Part shown: piece after piece, positions 43,284-50,313 of the stretch
How positions within the stretch are numbered: the first letter of the stretch is position 1
Layout: each line of letters opens with the position of its first letter
Assembly (NCBI GenBank): GCA_016210115.1
Contig: JACQUW010000044.1
Location: 1 to 63,514, forward strand
From: Deltaproteobacteria bacterium
Lineage (GTDB): Bacteria > Desulfobacterota > Binatia > UBA9968
DNA: 63,514 bases
Direction: 5' to 3'
Program-made: the position numbers and the translations under genes
Notes under the pieces: generated by a model
The model's database searches: none
What the model saw: only the letters and a program-made list of their open reading frames with translations
Told to the model about the DNA's origin: nothing

Positions 43284-43511
43284 ATGTTAATTCCCTGAAC
43301 GCCGCAAATGGTAGGGGTGCTAAGCGCATAGCTGAAGAGCACCTCTCTTTGAGGTCTCTTCGTGCCTTCGCGGTTACCGGCGGCCGGTTTCCTCAACGAA
43401 CCCCGCAACATCGTTAGGGGATAACCGGGTTTCACAAACGTATGCTCCTCTCATGGACGAACTTCGCGAACAGGTTCTTCTCCACGTCGGGCACGATAAT
43501 GACGTCAGGGG
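43284..43511. other. Gap with fragments resembling MNT gene ends
   Basis: No intact gene. The minus strand carries a 3' fragment of an MNT gene (VPDVEKNLFAKFV, nearly identical in DNA to 45911-45950). Just after it is a 26-codon frame, MRGAYVCETRLSPNDVAGFV..., whose RLSPNDV resembles the N-terminus of the MNT protein at 43283. An A word (GCTAAGCGCATAGC) lies near 43330. It looks like a scar from recombination between MNT cassettes. Confidence 0.45.
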
Positions 43512-43913
43512 CTAGCTCAGGTCGCTCCGGACCTGAGTCTTCTTTGTAGTCTGCCGCTTTAAAACAGCCGCTATCTTTGGAAGAGGCATCTTCGACAGTC
43601 TCAATGCCAGCCTGGATTCCTGGCGTAAACGTTCTTCGATCCATCTTCGAACCATGCTTTGATACCCTGCTTCCCCTTCTAACTCCGCCATCGCTTCCAG
43701 GCTTTCAATCCATGCAGCCGGCAGGCGTACCATATAAGGAGTATGCCGCTTCGCCCGACTCATGAGCTGGTCAAAATCTTGAGGCTTCATCCGGTGGTAT
43801 TCCGCCTCTTTCTCCTCTTGTTCTTCTTTAGATCGCCTGCCAAATTTCTTGGTCATCTTTTTCTTTTCTTCTTTCGCTCTTGTTCCAGCCATATCTCGGC
43901 ACGATTTAGTCAA
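43512..43913 (-). CDS. Ribbon-helix-helix / BrnA-like orphan antitoxin
   Basis: Up to 133 residues; the ATG at 43856 (MTKKFGRRSKEEQEEKEAEY) is a plausible shorter start. RAKRHTPYMVRLPAAWIESLEAMAELEGEAGYQSMVRRWIEERL is a typical CopG/BrnA beta strand plus two helices for DNA binding. No toxin gene (for example BrnT) is next to it; upstream is only a short gap. The C-terminal 30 residues (KMPLPKIAAVLKRQ) are basic. Confidence 0.6.
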   Translation of the reverse strand: MTKSCRDMAGTRAKEEKKKMTKKFGRRSKEEQEEKEAEYHRMKPQDFDQLMSRAKRHTPYMVRLPAAWIESLEAMAELEGEAGYQSMVRRWIEERLRQESRLALRLSKMPLPKIAAVLKRQTTKKTQVRSDLS

Positions 43914-43961
43914 CCCGCCTCCGGAAATCTTGAATAAGTACCCAGGTCTTACGAACTCGCG

Positions 43962-44195
43962 TCACGCTTCGTCCTCGTGCTGGAGCAGAGAGAGATAATC
44001 TGCCATGGCAGCCTCTGCGAAAGCAATATCATCGGCTGCGAACTCCGCCTGAAGCACTGCCGCCTCCTTGTCGGAAATCGCATCCCAAATTTGCACCAGC
44101 TCGCGTTCACGCAGAAACAGGGCGAAGTCGAGGACCTCTGCTTGTCGAGTTTCCGGCAATTCTTTCAGAACCCGCGCCAGTTGGTCTTGGATCAT
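43962..44195 (-). CDS. DUF2281/VapB-like antitoxin
   Basis: 77 residues from ATG 44195; earlier ATGs give up to 87. MIQDQLARVLKELPETRQAEVLDFALFLRE is the DUF2281-type N-terminus. IWDAISDKEAAVLQAEFAADDIAFAEAAMADYLSLL is the acidic tail common in antitoxins paired with DUF2281-associated PIN or RelE toxins. No toxin gene adjoins it, so it is an orphan here. Confidence 0.62.
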   Translation of the reverse strand: MIQDQLARVLKELPETRQAEVLDFALFLRERELVQIWDAISDKEAAVLQAEFAADDIAFAEAAMADYLSLLQHEDEA

Positions 44196-44448
44196 GTTTT
44201 TCGCTCCCATGAATACGACCGCCATCCTAAAAGCAGAGTGTTTCGCTGCCTAGCAGAACTGTACAGCTTTAAAGATAGTCCTTGCCCGGCTACCCGTCAA
44301 CCGGGCAGAACGCATAGGCTCAGGAGCAGAGGGATGACCGACAGGCGCAGAGCGCATGGAGCAACTGGCGCTCGTGCTACTGTTTGACCCGATACCTTCA
44401 GGCCGTTATACTGACTTTACTGTACACATGAGTGCAAGGAAGAGATTG

Positions 44449-44643
44449 ATGACCCTGAACGAGATTATCCAGGATATCCATGGGTTAGACGCCGAACTGA
44501 GAAAGCTGGAACGGCGCTATGGTTTGCTCTCGGCTGATTTCTATCACCTCTACAAAGTCGGCGAACTGGAGCAGAGTCGGGAGTTTATCCAGTGGGTCGG
44601 CTATTATGAAGCCAAACTCGGGCGTGAGCTGCGTTCTCGATAA
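44449..44643 (+). CDS. Small protein, possible TA component
   Basis: 65 residues from ATG 44449, preceded by AGGAAGAG; the longer frame to 44356 starts in A-type repeat DNA. MTLNEIIQDIHGLDAELRKLERRYGLLSADFYHLYKVGELEQSREFIQWVGYYEAKLGRE is amphipathic and helical. The pattern (sensor-like E-L-x-x-x-E-x-x-Y-G-x-x-S-x-x-F) is typical of small antitoxins next to DUF6516-like genes, but no such partner is adjacent. Function unknown. Confidence 0.5.
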   Translation: MTLNEIIQDIHGLDAELRKLERRYGLLSADFYHLYKVGELEQSREFIQWVGYYEAKLGRELRSR

Positions 44644-44649
44644 ATGGTG

Positions 44650-44871
44650 TTAATCGGAATACTCGTACACGGGCGTCTCGAGAACTCGGCTCGGCTTTCC
44701 CTGACCGATAATCGTTCTCTGCAACCGTTCTACTGTATCAGGAGAGAACAGCTGTTCACCGGTCTCTTCGTTTACACGGGCCGGGACATTCTCCACGATG
44801 TAAAACTTTCCCTCGTGCTCCAGTGTGTACGTTACCCGGCGCTCAACCAGCTTCTCTTCTCTATAGTTCAT
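44650..44871 (-). CDS. YgiT-like antitoxin lacking the zinc cysteines
   Basis: 73 residues. ERRVTYTLEHEGKFYIVENVPARVNEETGEQLFSPDTVERLQRTI aligns with YgiT-type antitoxins, which normally read VPA-x-V-C-x-x-CGE-x-x-x-SP-x-T-V. Here both Cys of the second knuckle are replaced (RVNEETGEQ) and the first CxxC is gone, so zinc cannot be bound this way. Its ATG overlaps the stop of a truncated toxin remnant (ATGA), confirming the usual toxin-antitoxin order. Confidence 0.65.
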   Translation of the reverse strand: MNYREEKLVERRVTYTLEHEGKFYIVENVPARVNEETGEQLFSPDTVERLQRTIIGQGKPSRVLETPVYEYSD

Positions 44872-44928
44872 GATACCCTCCGTATTTTAAAGTCAATCCA
44901 GCGTGCCGGATCTGGCTCATAGAGCGTA
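44868..44928 (-). pseudogene. C-terminal remnant of a DUF4258-type toxin
   Basis: Twenty codons directly before the Cys-less antitoxin read TLYEPDPARWIDFKIRRVS then TGA. T-x-YEPDPxRWxDF is the closing motif of DUF4258 toxins. Upstream the sequence turns into an A+T-rich stretch (AATAATATTAATA) and then the wzt 5' fragment, so everything before is lost. Confidence 0.6.
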
Positions 44929-44948
44929 ATAATATTAATAAGCGGCCG

Positions 44949-44973
44949 CGACGCGAATGGCGATGTTGCTCAT
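44949..44973 (-). pseudogene. wzt: Truncated wzt copy 2 (first 8 codons only)
   Basis: ATG AGC AAC ATC GCC ATT CGC GTC encodes MSNIAIRV, matching the first eight codons of wzt, and then jumps into unrelated sequence with a stop four codons later. Upstream it carries the same TATTTT plus A-word tract as copy 3, which supports the assignment despite its length. Confidence 0.65.
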
Positions 44974-45155
44974 AAAATAGCGCAAAGGGTAAAAAGCCAG
45001 CCGGCAGGTGGCAGCAAGCAGCTAGCAGATTTGCAAGACAGCAACGAGCAAAGGGCAGAGCGCTGAAACCAGCTGGCGGCCAGCGGGAGGCAGCTAGCAG
45101 TCTTTACAACAGATGGCCAAGGGCAAGACGTCTGATAAGTACAGAAAGTGATACT
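44974..45155. repeat. composite repeat tract (words A, B, A, B) before a wzt 5' fragment
   Basis: AAAATAGCGCAAAGGGTAAA, then B (AGCCGGCAGGTGGCAGCAAG), A (AACGAGCAAAGGGCAGAGCG) and B (GGCGGCCAGCGGGAGGCAGC). It is similar base for base over most of 90 bp to 46305-46400, which also precedes a wzt fragment. Confidence 0.75.
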
Positions 45156-45494
45156 TTAACTACTGGCAACAGCAGCTTCGTCGACTGTGATTCCATTCTG
45201 AATCATCCTGTCCAAGGTTTCCTTGACCAGCTCATATTCTCCCTCTGAATATACGTGTGGTTCCACGCGCGGGATACCAAGGGTACGTTTCACCAGCGCA
45301 TAAGCGTTCTCTTGAGTTTCACCGGCATACACAACCAGCAAATCGACATCGCTGGCGACCGTCTGCCGGCCAGCGGCATAGGAGCCAAACAGGATCACTC
45401 GCTTAAGCGGCAGAGTTTTCCGCAAGAGCGGAAGGCGATTGCGCAGCCGCACGATGAGCTCCTCACGGCTAAAGGGTGGATAAAATATCCTCAC
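45156..45494 (-). CDS. Nucleotidyltransferase-domain protein (MNT/minimal NTase)
   Basis: 112 residues. VILFGSYAAGRQTVASDVDLLVVY has the GS-x10-D-x-D catalytic motif. The preceding MRIFYPPFSREELIVRLRNRLPLL and following LVKRTLGIPRVEPHVYSEGE are typical of the subfamily paired with PF05168-type HEPN proteins. The HEPN gene is immediately upstream, overlapping by 26 bp. A near-identical but frameshifted copy is at 47280-47625. Confidence 0.82.
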   Translation of the reverse strand: MRIFYPPFSREELIVRLRNRLPLLRKTLPLKRVILFGSYAAGRQTVASDVDLLVVYAGETQENAYALVKRTLGIPRVEPHVYSEGEYELVKETLDRMIQNGITVDEAAVASS

Positions 45495-45879
45495 AGAACG
45501 TCACGATTTTTTCGGCATATCCGAAAAGTCTCTCTGCCTCAACGCGAGTATAGCGCCGCCTGGGAGAACCTGACGGGTGAGCATTAGGATAGCGTGTTGG
45601 TATATAGGTCTTGTCCAGCTCGAGCGCGGCGTCTTTCAGATTCTCCGGCACGTCGTGCTTTTTTGCCAATTCATCGAGTAGATCCGCTACAGAATGTCCC
45701 CACGCTTCCGCGCCCATCTTCTGCAAAATCGCCTTGCACGCTTTTTCAGCGGCTTGTTGAGCAGAGAAACAGGCCCAGTCATAGAAGTTCCGCTCCAGAT
45801 CGCTTCTGGCATGCTGCAAGTCTCCCTTCGCTTGATCCATCCAGTCTGCGCTTCGTTCCATCTCTGAATAGCCGAACAA
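45469..45879 (-). CDS. HEPN-domain protein
   Basis: 136 residues; the ATG at 45861 (MERSADWMDQAKGD) is an alternative start. DWACFSAQQAAEKACKAILQKMGAEAWGHSVADLLDEL is the PF05168 HEPN core, and TRYPNAHPSGSPRRRYTRVEAERLFGYAEKI the closing helices. The R-x4-6-H motif of HepT-type RNases is not obvious, so it may bind nucleotides instead of cutting RNA. It is paired with the downstream NTase, with overlapping ends. Confidence 0.8.
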   Translation of the reverse strand: MFGYSEMERSADWMDQAKGDLQHARSDLERNFYDWACFSAQQAAEKACKAILQKMGAEAWGHSVADLLDELAKKHDVPENLKDAALELDKTYIPTRYPNAHPSGSPRRRYTRVEAERLFGYAEKIVTFCEDILSTL

Positions 45880-45906
45880 AACCCTACCATCTTTAGCCTG
45901 TCCTAT

Positions 45907-46170
45907 TCAGACAAACTTTGCGAACAGGTTCTTCTCCACGTCGGGCACGATGACGAGGTCGATTTTTCGCAAACCCAGCGCGTCTTCAAGAGCGCTCTGC
46001 AGGCACAGCCGCTCACGCACACCGATGTGCTTTGATATAATCAACAAGTCAATATCCCCGCCACGCCGGGCGTCCTCCGTCCGTGAGCCAAAAAGCGCGA
46101 CCTCCGCCTCCGGATCGAATCGGTGGACACACCGGCGGATGGCTTCAGCCTGATCGCCGGTTAAACGCAT
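45907..46170 (-). CDS. MNT-type nucleotidyltransferase without adjacent HepT
   Basis: 87 residues: MRLTGDQAEAIRRCVHRFDPEAEVALFGSRTEDARRGGDIDLLI contains GS-x10-D-x-D. The C-terminal VIVPDVEKNLFAKFV is shared at DNA level with a fragment at 43459-43496. It belongs to the HepT-partnered group (compare 43002) but is followed by the PF05168-type HEPN gene, which already has its own NTase. It may be an orphan left after recombination between two cassettes. Confidence 0.75.
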   Translation of the reverse strand: MRLTGDQAEAIRRCVHRFDPEAEVALFGSRTEDARRGGDIDLLIISKHIGVRERLCLQSALEDALGLRKIDLVIVPDVEKNLFAKFV

Positions 46171-46212
46171 AGATCAAATATTGCATGTACGGGCGCACTC
46201 GGCAAGCCTATA

Positions 46213-46304
46213 ATCCGGTCACGGAGGGTATCGTGGCGGTTTTTCGCCAAGCCGATTTTGTAGAGCTTTGAGAGATTTTCAACTCTGATTGCGAGGTTAC
46301 CCAT
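46213..46304 (-). pseudogene. wzt: Truncated wzt copy 3 (about first 30 codons)
   Basis: MGNLAIRVENLSKLYKIGLAKNRHDTLRD matches intact wzt, including its codon use. It then departs (RIIGLPSAPVHAIFDLCV) into the start region of the nucleotidyltransferase gene. Upstream is TATTTT plus an A word, as for copy 2. Confidence 0.82.
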
Positions 46305-46430
46305 AAAATAGCGCAAAGGGCATAGCGCATGGCGCAAAGGTAAAAACCAGCCGGCAGCTGGCGGCAAGCAGTTAGCAGAACTGCAAGACAGCAAAGAGCA
46401 TGGAGCTAACGTGTCTTCTCGGCATTTCTT
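46305..46430. repeat. composite repeat tract (words A, B, A) before a wzt 5' fragment
   Basis: AAAATAGCGCAAAGGGCATA, GCGCATGGCGCAAAGG, B (AGCCGGCAGCTGGCGGCAAG), connector (AGAACTGCAAGACAGC) and A (AAAGAGCATGGAGC). Same order as 44974-45065. Confidence 0.75.
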
Positions 46431-46500
46431 GACACGCCGTCTAAATTGTGTAAGTTCTTTTCATCACTACACACCAAGGTTGGAAAATGGAGGAACGTTC

Positions 46501-46749
46501 GTGACCCGTGTACAAATCTTGCTTACTGAGGATCAGGATCGCCGATTGGAGGCCATGGCTCGCCGGTTGCATACTTCCAAGGCCAAACTGGTCCGGGAGG
46601 GGGTTGAATATGTGCTCGCGCGCAAGCAAAAAAAACCCTCCGATCCGCTCTTGGAGCTTGTCGGACAAGCCGGTCGTGTCGGGCGTAAAGACATCTCACG
46701 GCGTCACGACGCATATCTGCTAGCTGCTGAGGTGAAAGACACCCCGTGA
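46501..46749 (+). CDS. vapB: VapB-type ribbon-helix-helix antitoxin
   Basis: 82 residues from GTG 46501, preceded by a GGAGGA site. VTRVQILLTEDQDRRLEAMARRLHTSKAKLVREGVEYVLAR is an RHH DNA-binding domain; the acidic and basic tail (DISRRHDAYLLAAEVKDTP) would wrap the toxin. Its stop overlaps the PIN toxin start (GTGA). Confidence 0.8.
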   Translation: MTRVQILLTEDQDRRLEAMARRLHTSKAKLVREGVEYVLARKQKKPSDPLLELVGQAGRVGRKDISRRHDAYLLAAEVKDTP

Positions 46750-47174
46750 CCCTTGGCCGGGTATTCGTGGATACCGGAGCGTGGTTTGCTACCCAAGCAA
46801 TCGACGACGCCCACCATGAAACGGCGAAGAAGAGCCTCCCTGAAATACTGGAGGCGTGCCAGTCGCTGGTAACCTCGAACCTTATCATAGGAGAAACATA
46901 TACGCTCCTTCGGCTCAGCAGGGGTTACCGGGAGGCCAAGCGGTTTCTTGATAAACTGGCGCAAAGCACGCGACTGGAGCGGCTTTTCATAACTGAGAAC
47001 CTTGAGCGACAGGCTTACGAGATCTTGCATCGCTACTCTGATCATCCGTTCAGTTTCGTAGACGCGACGAGCTTTGCCGTCATGCGACAGCAACGAATCC
47101 GTTACGCGTTTGCTTTTGACTCGCATTTCGCCACAGCCGGGTTTTTGAGAATACCCATGGATTTTCAGCTGTGA
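46746..47174 (+). CDS. vapC: VapC-type PIN-domain ribonuclease toxin
   Basis: 142 residues, complete. The acidic PIN residues are all present: VFVDTGAWFA (Asp), NLIIGETYTLLRL (Glu), FSFVDATSFAVM (Asp) and FAFDSHFATAGF (Asp). VapC toxins cut tRNA or rRNA in a Mg-dependent way. Coupled to the upstream RHH antitoxin. This is one of the two intact PIN-type modules in the wzm-wzt gap. Confidence 0.85.
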   Translation: MTLGRVFVDTGAWFATQAIDDAHHETAKKSLPEILEACQSLVTSNLIIGETYTLLRLSRGYREAKRFLDKLAQSTRLERLFITENLERQAYEILHRYSDHPFSFVDATSFAVMRQQRIRYAFAFDSHFATAGFLRIPMDFQL

Positions 47175-47279
47175 GGTGGCTGTCGTAGCTATTGACTTGT
47201 CCGTAACCGACCGCTACTAAGCCGAGAAATATTTTCCAGGGTCGGCAGGCTGGGCAGGTTCCGTTACCTTGTCACAACC

Positions 47280-47625
47280 GGACTGCTGACAACAGCGGCT
47301 TCGTCGATTGTGATTCCATTTTGAATCATCCTGTCCACGGTTCCCGACCAGCTCATATTCGCCCTCTGAATAGACGTGTGGTTCCAGGCGCGGGATGCCA
47401 AGCGCACGTTTCACCAGCGCATAAGCGTTCTCTTGAGCTTCACCGGCATACACAACCAGCAAACGACATCGCTGGCAACGTCTGCCGGCCGGCGGCATAG
47501 GGGCCAAAAAGGACCACTCGCTTAAGGCGCAGAGTCTTCCGCAAGAGCGGAAGGCGATTGCGGAGCCGCACGATGAGTTCCTCACGGCCAAAGGGTGGAT
47601 AAAATATCCTCAAAGCCCGTTCCTT
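47280..47625 (-). pseudogene. Decayed copy of the 45156 nucleotidyltransferase
   Basis: Nearly identical DNA to the gene at 45156-45494 but with at least three small indels: CCACGGTTCCCGACC for CCAAGGTTTCCTTGACC, CAGCAAACGACATCG for CAGCAAATCGACATCG, and GGCAACGTCTGCC for GGCGACCGTCTGCC. The active-site FGS is FGP. The frame breaks exactly across the D-x-D motif, so it cannot work. Confidence 0.8.
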
Positions 47626-47742
47626 ATATCGGCCTTCACTTGAAAGGCACGATCTTTTCGGCGTACGGGCCACGAAGACGGCATTTCTTGACCGCCATTG
47701 CAGTTCAGTGTAATGTATCGTCATACAATGGGAGACAAAACT

Positions 47743-48162
47743 ATGTCTAGCGTGCAAAAAAGCCTTAGAATACCTGCCGATCTTGCCAACGCCATTGAAG
47801 AAGAGGCTGAAAGGTCTGGACGTGATTTTTCTGCCGTTTCAATCGAACTCCTTACCGAGGCAGTAAAGATGAAACGCTGTCCCGGTATCTTCTTCGCAGA
47901 TGGGCCATCGGGAAGGAGGGCTCGCATCGTCGGCACCGGTCTGGATGTGTGGGAGGTGATAGCCACGTACCGCAGCCTTGATAAAAAGTATGACCGTCTG
48001 CGTAAAGCCTATCACTGGCTTTCTGAGCCACAACTCCGAGCAGCCTTAAGCTATTACAAACTCTATGCTGAAGAGATCGATCGCCAGATCGCCAAGAACC
48101 TAGCCTGGAGCAAAGAGCAGCTCGCACATCGGCACCCATCCCTGGTGCAAGATCAATCTTGA
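47743..48162 (+). CDS. DUF433-type antitoxin with N-terminal RHH segment
   Basis: 139 residues from ATG 47743, after a GGGAGA site; an ATG at 47728 is possible. The N-terminus [31 protein letters not shown] is ribbon-helix-helix-like. The C-terminal half is DUF433: [51 protein letters not shown]. It is partner to the DUF5615 toxin, whose TTG start overlaps its stop (TTGA). Confidence 0.82.
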   Translation: MSSVQKSLRIPADLANAIEEEAERSGRDFSAVSIELLTEAVKMKRCPGIFFADGPSGRRARIVGTGLDVWEVIATYRSLDKKYDRLRKAYHWLSEPQLRAALSYYKLYAEEIDRQIAKNLAWSKEQLAHRHPSLVQDQS

Positions 48163-48512
48163 AATACTACCTGGATGAGGACTTGAGCCAGCGGATCGCG
48201 GAACTGCTCCGCAATCGGGGGCTGGATACGGTCAGTGTTCACGAGGTCATGACCGAAGGGCTGTCGGACTTTGAGCAACTGGAGCGGGCGGCCCTCGAAA
48301 GACGCTGTCTTGTGACCCGGAATCGGGACGATTTTATCCGCCTTACCCTCCAGTTCTATAATGAAGGGCGTCCCCACCACGGTGTCATTATTGTTCCCCA
48401 TAGCCTCCCTGCGGATCGTTTCTCTGAACTTGCTGAGGCTTTGCTTCGATATGCCGGCGAACACCCCGAGGGTCTACCGCCTTATACAGTGGATTTCCTG
48501 CATAGCGACTGA
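48159..48512 (+). CDS. DUF5615 PIN-like toxin
   Basis: 117 residues from [33 protein letters not shown] (D-E-D metal site) and [19 protein letters not shown] (the T-x-N-x-x-DF motif), then [12 protein letters not shown], are the marks of DUF5615 Mut7-C/PIN-like toxins. Intact pair with the DUF433 protein. Confidence 0.82.
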   Translation: MKYYLDEDLSQRIAELLRNRGLDTVSVHEVMTEGLSDFEQLERAALERRCLVTRNRDDFIRLTLQFYNEGRPHHGVIIVPHSLPADRFSELAEALLRYAGEHPEGLPPYTVDFLHSD

Positions 48513-48586
48513 CAAGGGAAGAGACAGACGACCGATGAAAAAGACCGCAGACCGGTTGAAAGACCGTTGACCGTGTTCCCTTTCCG
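48513..48586. repeat. word D repeat array
   Basis: GACAGACGACCGATG, AAGACCGCAGACCGGTTG, AAAGACCGTTGACCGTG: three imperfect D words in a row, then a reversed copy (CCGTCAGCGGTCCTCCGTCGG) that enters the neighbouring pseudogene. Confidence 0.7.
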
Positions 48587-48900
48587 TCAGCGGTCCTCCG
48601 TCGGCTCTTTCTTCTTATTGCTGTTCTTTTGTAGTGAGCGCCGCATCGCTTGGAGCTTACCAAAAAGTAATTGGCTAAAGTCATAGATCTTGGATAACTC
48701 TTCAGTCCCAGTATATTTGCGGCGACCGATCAGGTGCTGGCAGGCAACCGTTTCTATGAGCGAGCGCAGCGACATCGCCAGAAATCTTCTCTGCTCTGTG
48801 TCACTCTGACTGGTCGAACCCTCTTTTCTGCAACACTGTAAATCATGTCCGTGTAAGCCAGCGCCATCTGGTAAACTTCAAGTTTCTCAAATTTATACAT
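48587..48900 (-). pseudogene. Four-helix bundle protein, broken
   Basis: MYKFEKLEVYQMALAYTDMIYSVAEKR starts at 48900, then the frame fails near 48810. Another frame gives SLIETVACQHLIGRRKYTGT, SKIYDFSQLLFGKLQAMRRSL, the C-terminal helix signature of the same family. The middle helices are lost or scrambled. D words flank it closely on both sides. Confidence 0.7.
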
Positions 48901-48972
48901 CGAAGGACCAACCGACCATTGACCGTTGACCGCGGTCTGCCGTCCACTGTCAGCCGTCTAGCGCCTCCGGCG
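48901..48972. repeat. word D repeat array
   Basis: GACCAACCGACCATTGACC, GTTGACCGCGGTCTGCC, GTCCACTGTCAGCCGTC, then an A-like GCGCCTCCGGCGCTAT against the wzm stop. Confidence 0.7.
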
Positions 48973-49803
48973 CTATACTACATCCGCAAAAGTCCGCTCC
49001 ATGTTTTTGAAAAAGACAAGACCGCCCAGAAATAGAGTCAGAACCACAGTGGCGCTCATGGCCATCACCCCGAAATCCGGGCTTTCTTTGCCAAGGAGCG
49101 CCCAGCGGAAGCCTTCGATCACGCCGGCCATCGGATTCAGGCTGTAGAGCAGCCGCCATTTCTCCGGAACCACGCTCACGGGGTAAACGACCGGCGAGGC
49201 GTACATCCAGAATTGCAGCAGGAAACCAGTGGTATAACCCACGTCCCGGTATCTAACGTTGAGCGCGGAAAGCCAGAGACCGACAGCAAGGGCCGTCATC
49301 AACGCCAGGAACAAAAATATAGGCAGGGCCAGCAGGCCCCATGTAGGTGAAATACCATACCAGACCATCATGCCCAGGAGCAGGACAAAGGCAATGGCGA
49401 AATCGATCAGGCCCGATACCGTGCCGCAAAGAGGCAAAATGAGGCGCGGAAAATAGACCTTGGAGATGAGATGCGCGTCACCGATGACGCTGTTAATCAC
49501 GCGATTTAAAGAGCCGGAAAAATAGGTCCAGGGCAAAAGACCGGCGTAAGCAAACACGGGATAGGGGAGACCGTCCGAGGGAATCCTGGCGAACATGCCG
49601 AAGATCACCGTAAAGATCAGCATCGTCATCAAAGGCTGCAGCACCGCCCAGGCAACCCCGATGAGGGTCTGCTTGTATCTGACCTTCAGATCCCGCCATA
49701 TCAGGAAGTAAAGAAGCTCCCGGTATTGCCAGATCGCTTTGAGGTTCAGATCGAAAAGCCCCTTCCGGGCCTCGATCACGACGGTAGGCTCTGTCAAGTT
49801 CAT
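48973..49803 (-). CDS. wzm: ABC-2 type polysaccharide export permease (Wzm)
   Basis: 276 residues with six hydrophobic segments. The N-terminal amphipathic IWQYRELLYFLIWRDLKVRYKQTLIGVAWAVLQPL and the C-terminal WMYASPVVYPVSVVPEKWR and LNPMAGVIEGFRWALLG are Wzm/TagG hallmarks. It forms the inner-membrane channel for undecaprenyl-linked chains, powered by Wzt. The normal wzm-wzt adjacency is broken by the TA archipelago. The ATG has no visible ribosome-binding site; an A word lies just upstream. Confidence 0.92.
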   Translation of the reverse strand: MNLTEPTVVIEARKGLFDLNLKAIWQYRELLYFLIWRDLKVRYKQTLIGVAWAVLQPLMTMLIFTVIFGMFARIPSDGLPYPVFAYAGLLPWTYFSGSLNRVINSVIGDAHLISKVYFPRLILPLCGTVSGLIDFAIAFVLLLGMMVWYGISPTWGLLALPIFLFLALMTALAVGLWLSALNVRYRDVGYTTGFLLQFWMYASPVVYPVSVVPEKWRLLYSLNPMAGVIEGFRWALLGKESPDFGVMAMSATVVLTLFLGGLVFFKNMERTFADVV

Positions 49804-49960
49804 GATAATCAGCTAAGCGCATGGCGCAAAGGGCAAAGCGCAGAAAAACAAGCAAAGAGCATAGAGCAAAGGGCAGAGCGTCTAATAAGAACAAAGAGCA
49901 GAAAGCTAACTACGCGCATGGCGTGTGTATGACGCGTAGCGCTAAGTGCGCAAACTTTTC
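49804..49960. repeat. composite repeat tract, A words
   Basis: AGCGCATGGCGCAAAGGGCA, AGCATAGAGCAAAGGGCAG, then ACGCGCATGGCGTGTGTATG and GCGTAGCGCTAAGTGCGC. The last copy covers the stop of the four-helix-bundle gene. No gene. Confidence 0.75.
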
Positions 49961-50313
49961 TGAAAATTTGTGATCTTGCGGCAGAGATGATCTAACCGCT
50001 GGAGAATCTCGGTCGCTGTTGCTGACTCCATAAGCCTTCGCTTTTCTAAGACAAAGATTACATTCGCGTTCTCGAAAGTAGAACGCCGGGCGATATTCAG
50101 AAAGTTTGAGAATTCTCGCTTCGAATCGCTGCCGGAGCCCTCAGCAATATTGTTGGACACGGACAGGCTGGACCCACGCAACTGGTCTGCAAAACGGTAC
50201 AATCTTCGTGCCTCCAATTGCTCCGCCACATCCAACAACCGCTCTGCCAACTCAATGGAATCTTTCCAGATTTCCAAGTCCATGAACCTAAATTTTGGTG
50301 GATCGTTTGCCAT
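49942..50313 (-). CDS. Four-helix bundle protein (23S rRNA intervening-sequence protein family)
   Basis: 123 residues, intact. FMDLEIWKDSIELAERLLDV, YRFADQLRGSSLSVSNNIAEGSGSDSKREFSNFLNIARRSTFEN and LCRKITNFQKSL match the family end to end. Its stop lies in an A word and its ATG is 13 bases from the next tract. Function unknown. Confidence 0.85.
   Translation of the reverse strand: MANDPPKFRFMDLEIWKDSIELAERLLDVAEQLEARRLYRFADQLRGSSLSVSNNIAEGSGSDSKREFSNFLNIARRSTFENANVIFVLEKRRLMESATATEILQRLDHLCRKITNFQKSLRT

Noticed and set aside
43432..43644. Minus-strand 70-codon frame ending VEKNLFAKFVHERSIRL
   Set aside because: Only its end matches an MNT protein; the start overlaps the RHH gene in another frame, so it is a scar and not a gene.
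40318..46304. wzt 5' copies as phage or integron attachment sites
   Set aside because: No integrase, recombinase or attC-like structure is present in the window; kept only as an analogy for the repeated 5' ends.
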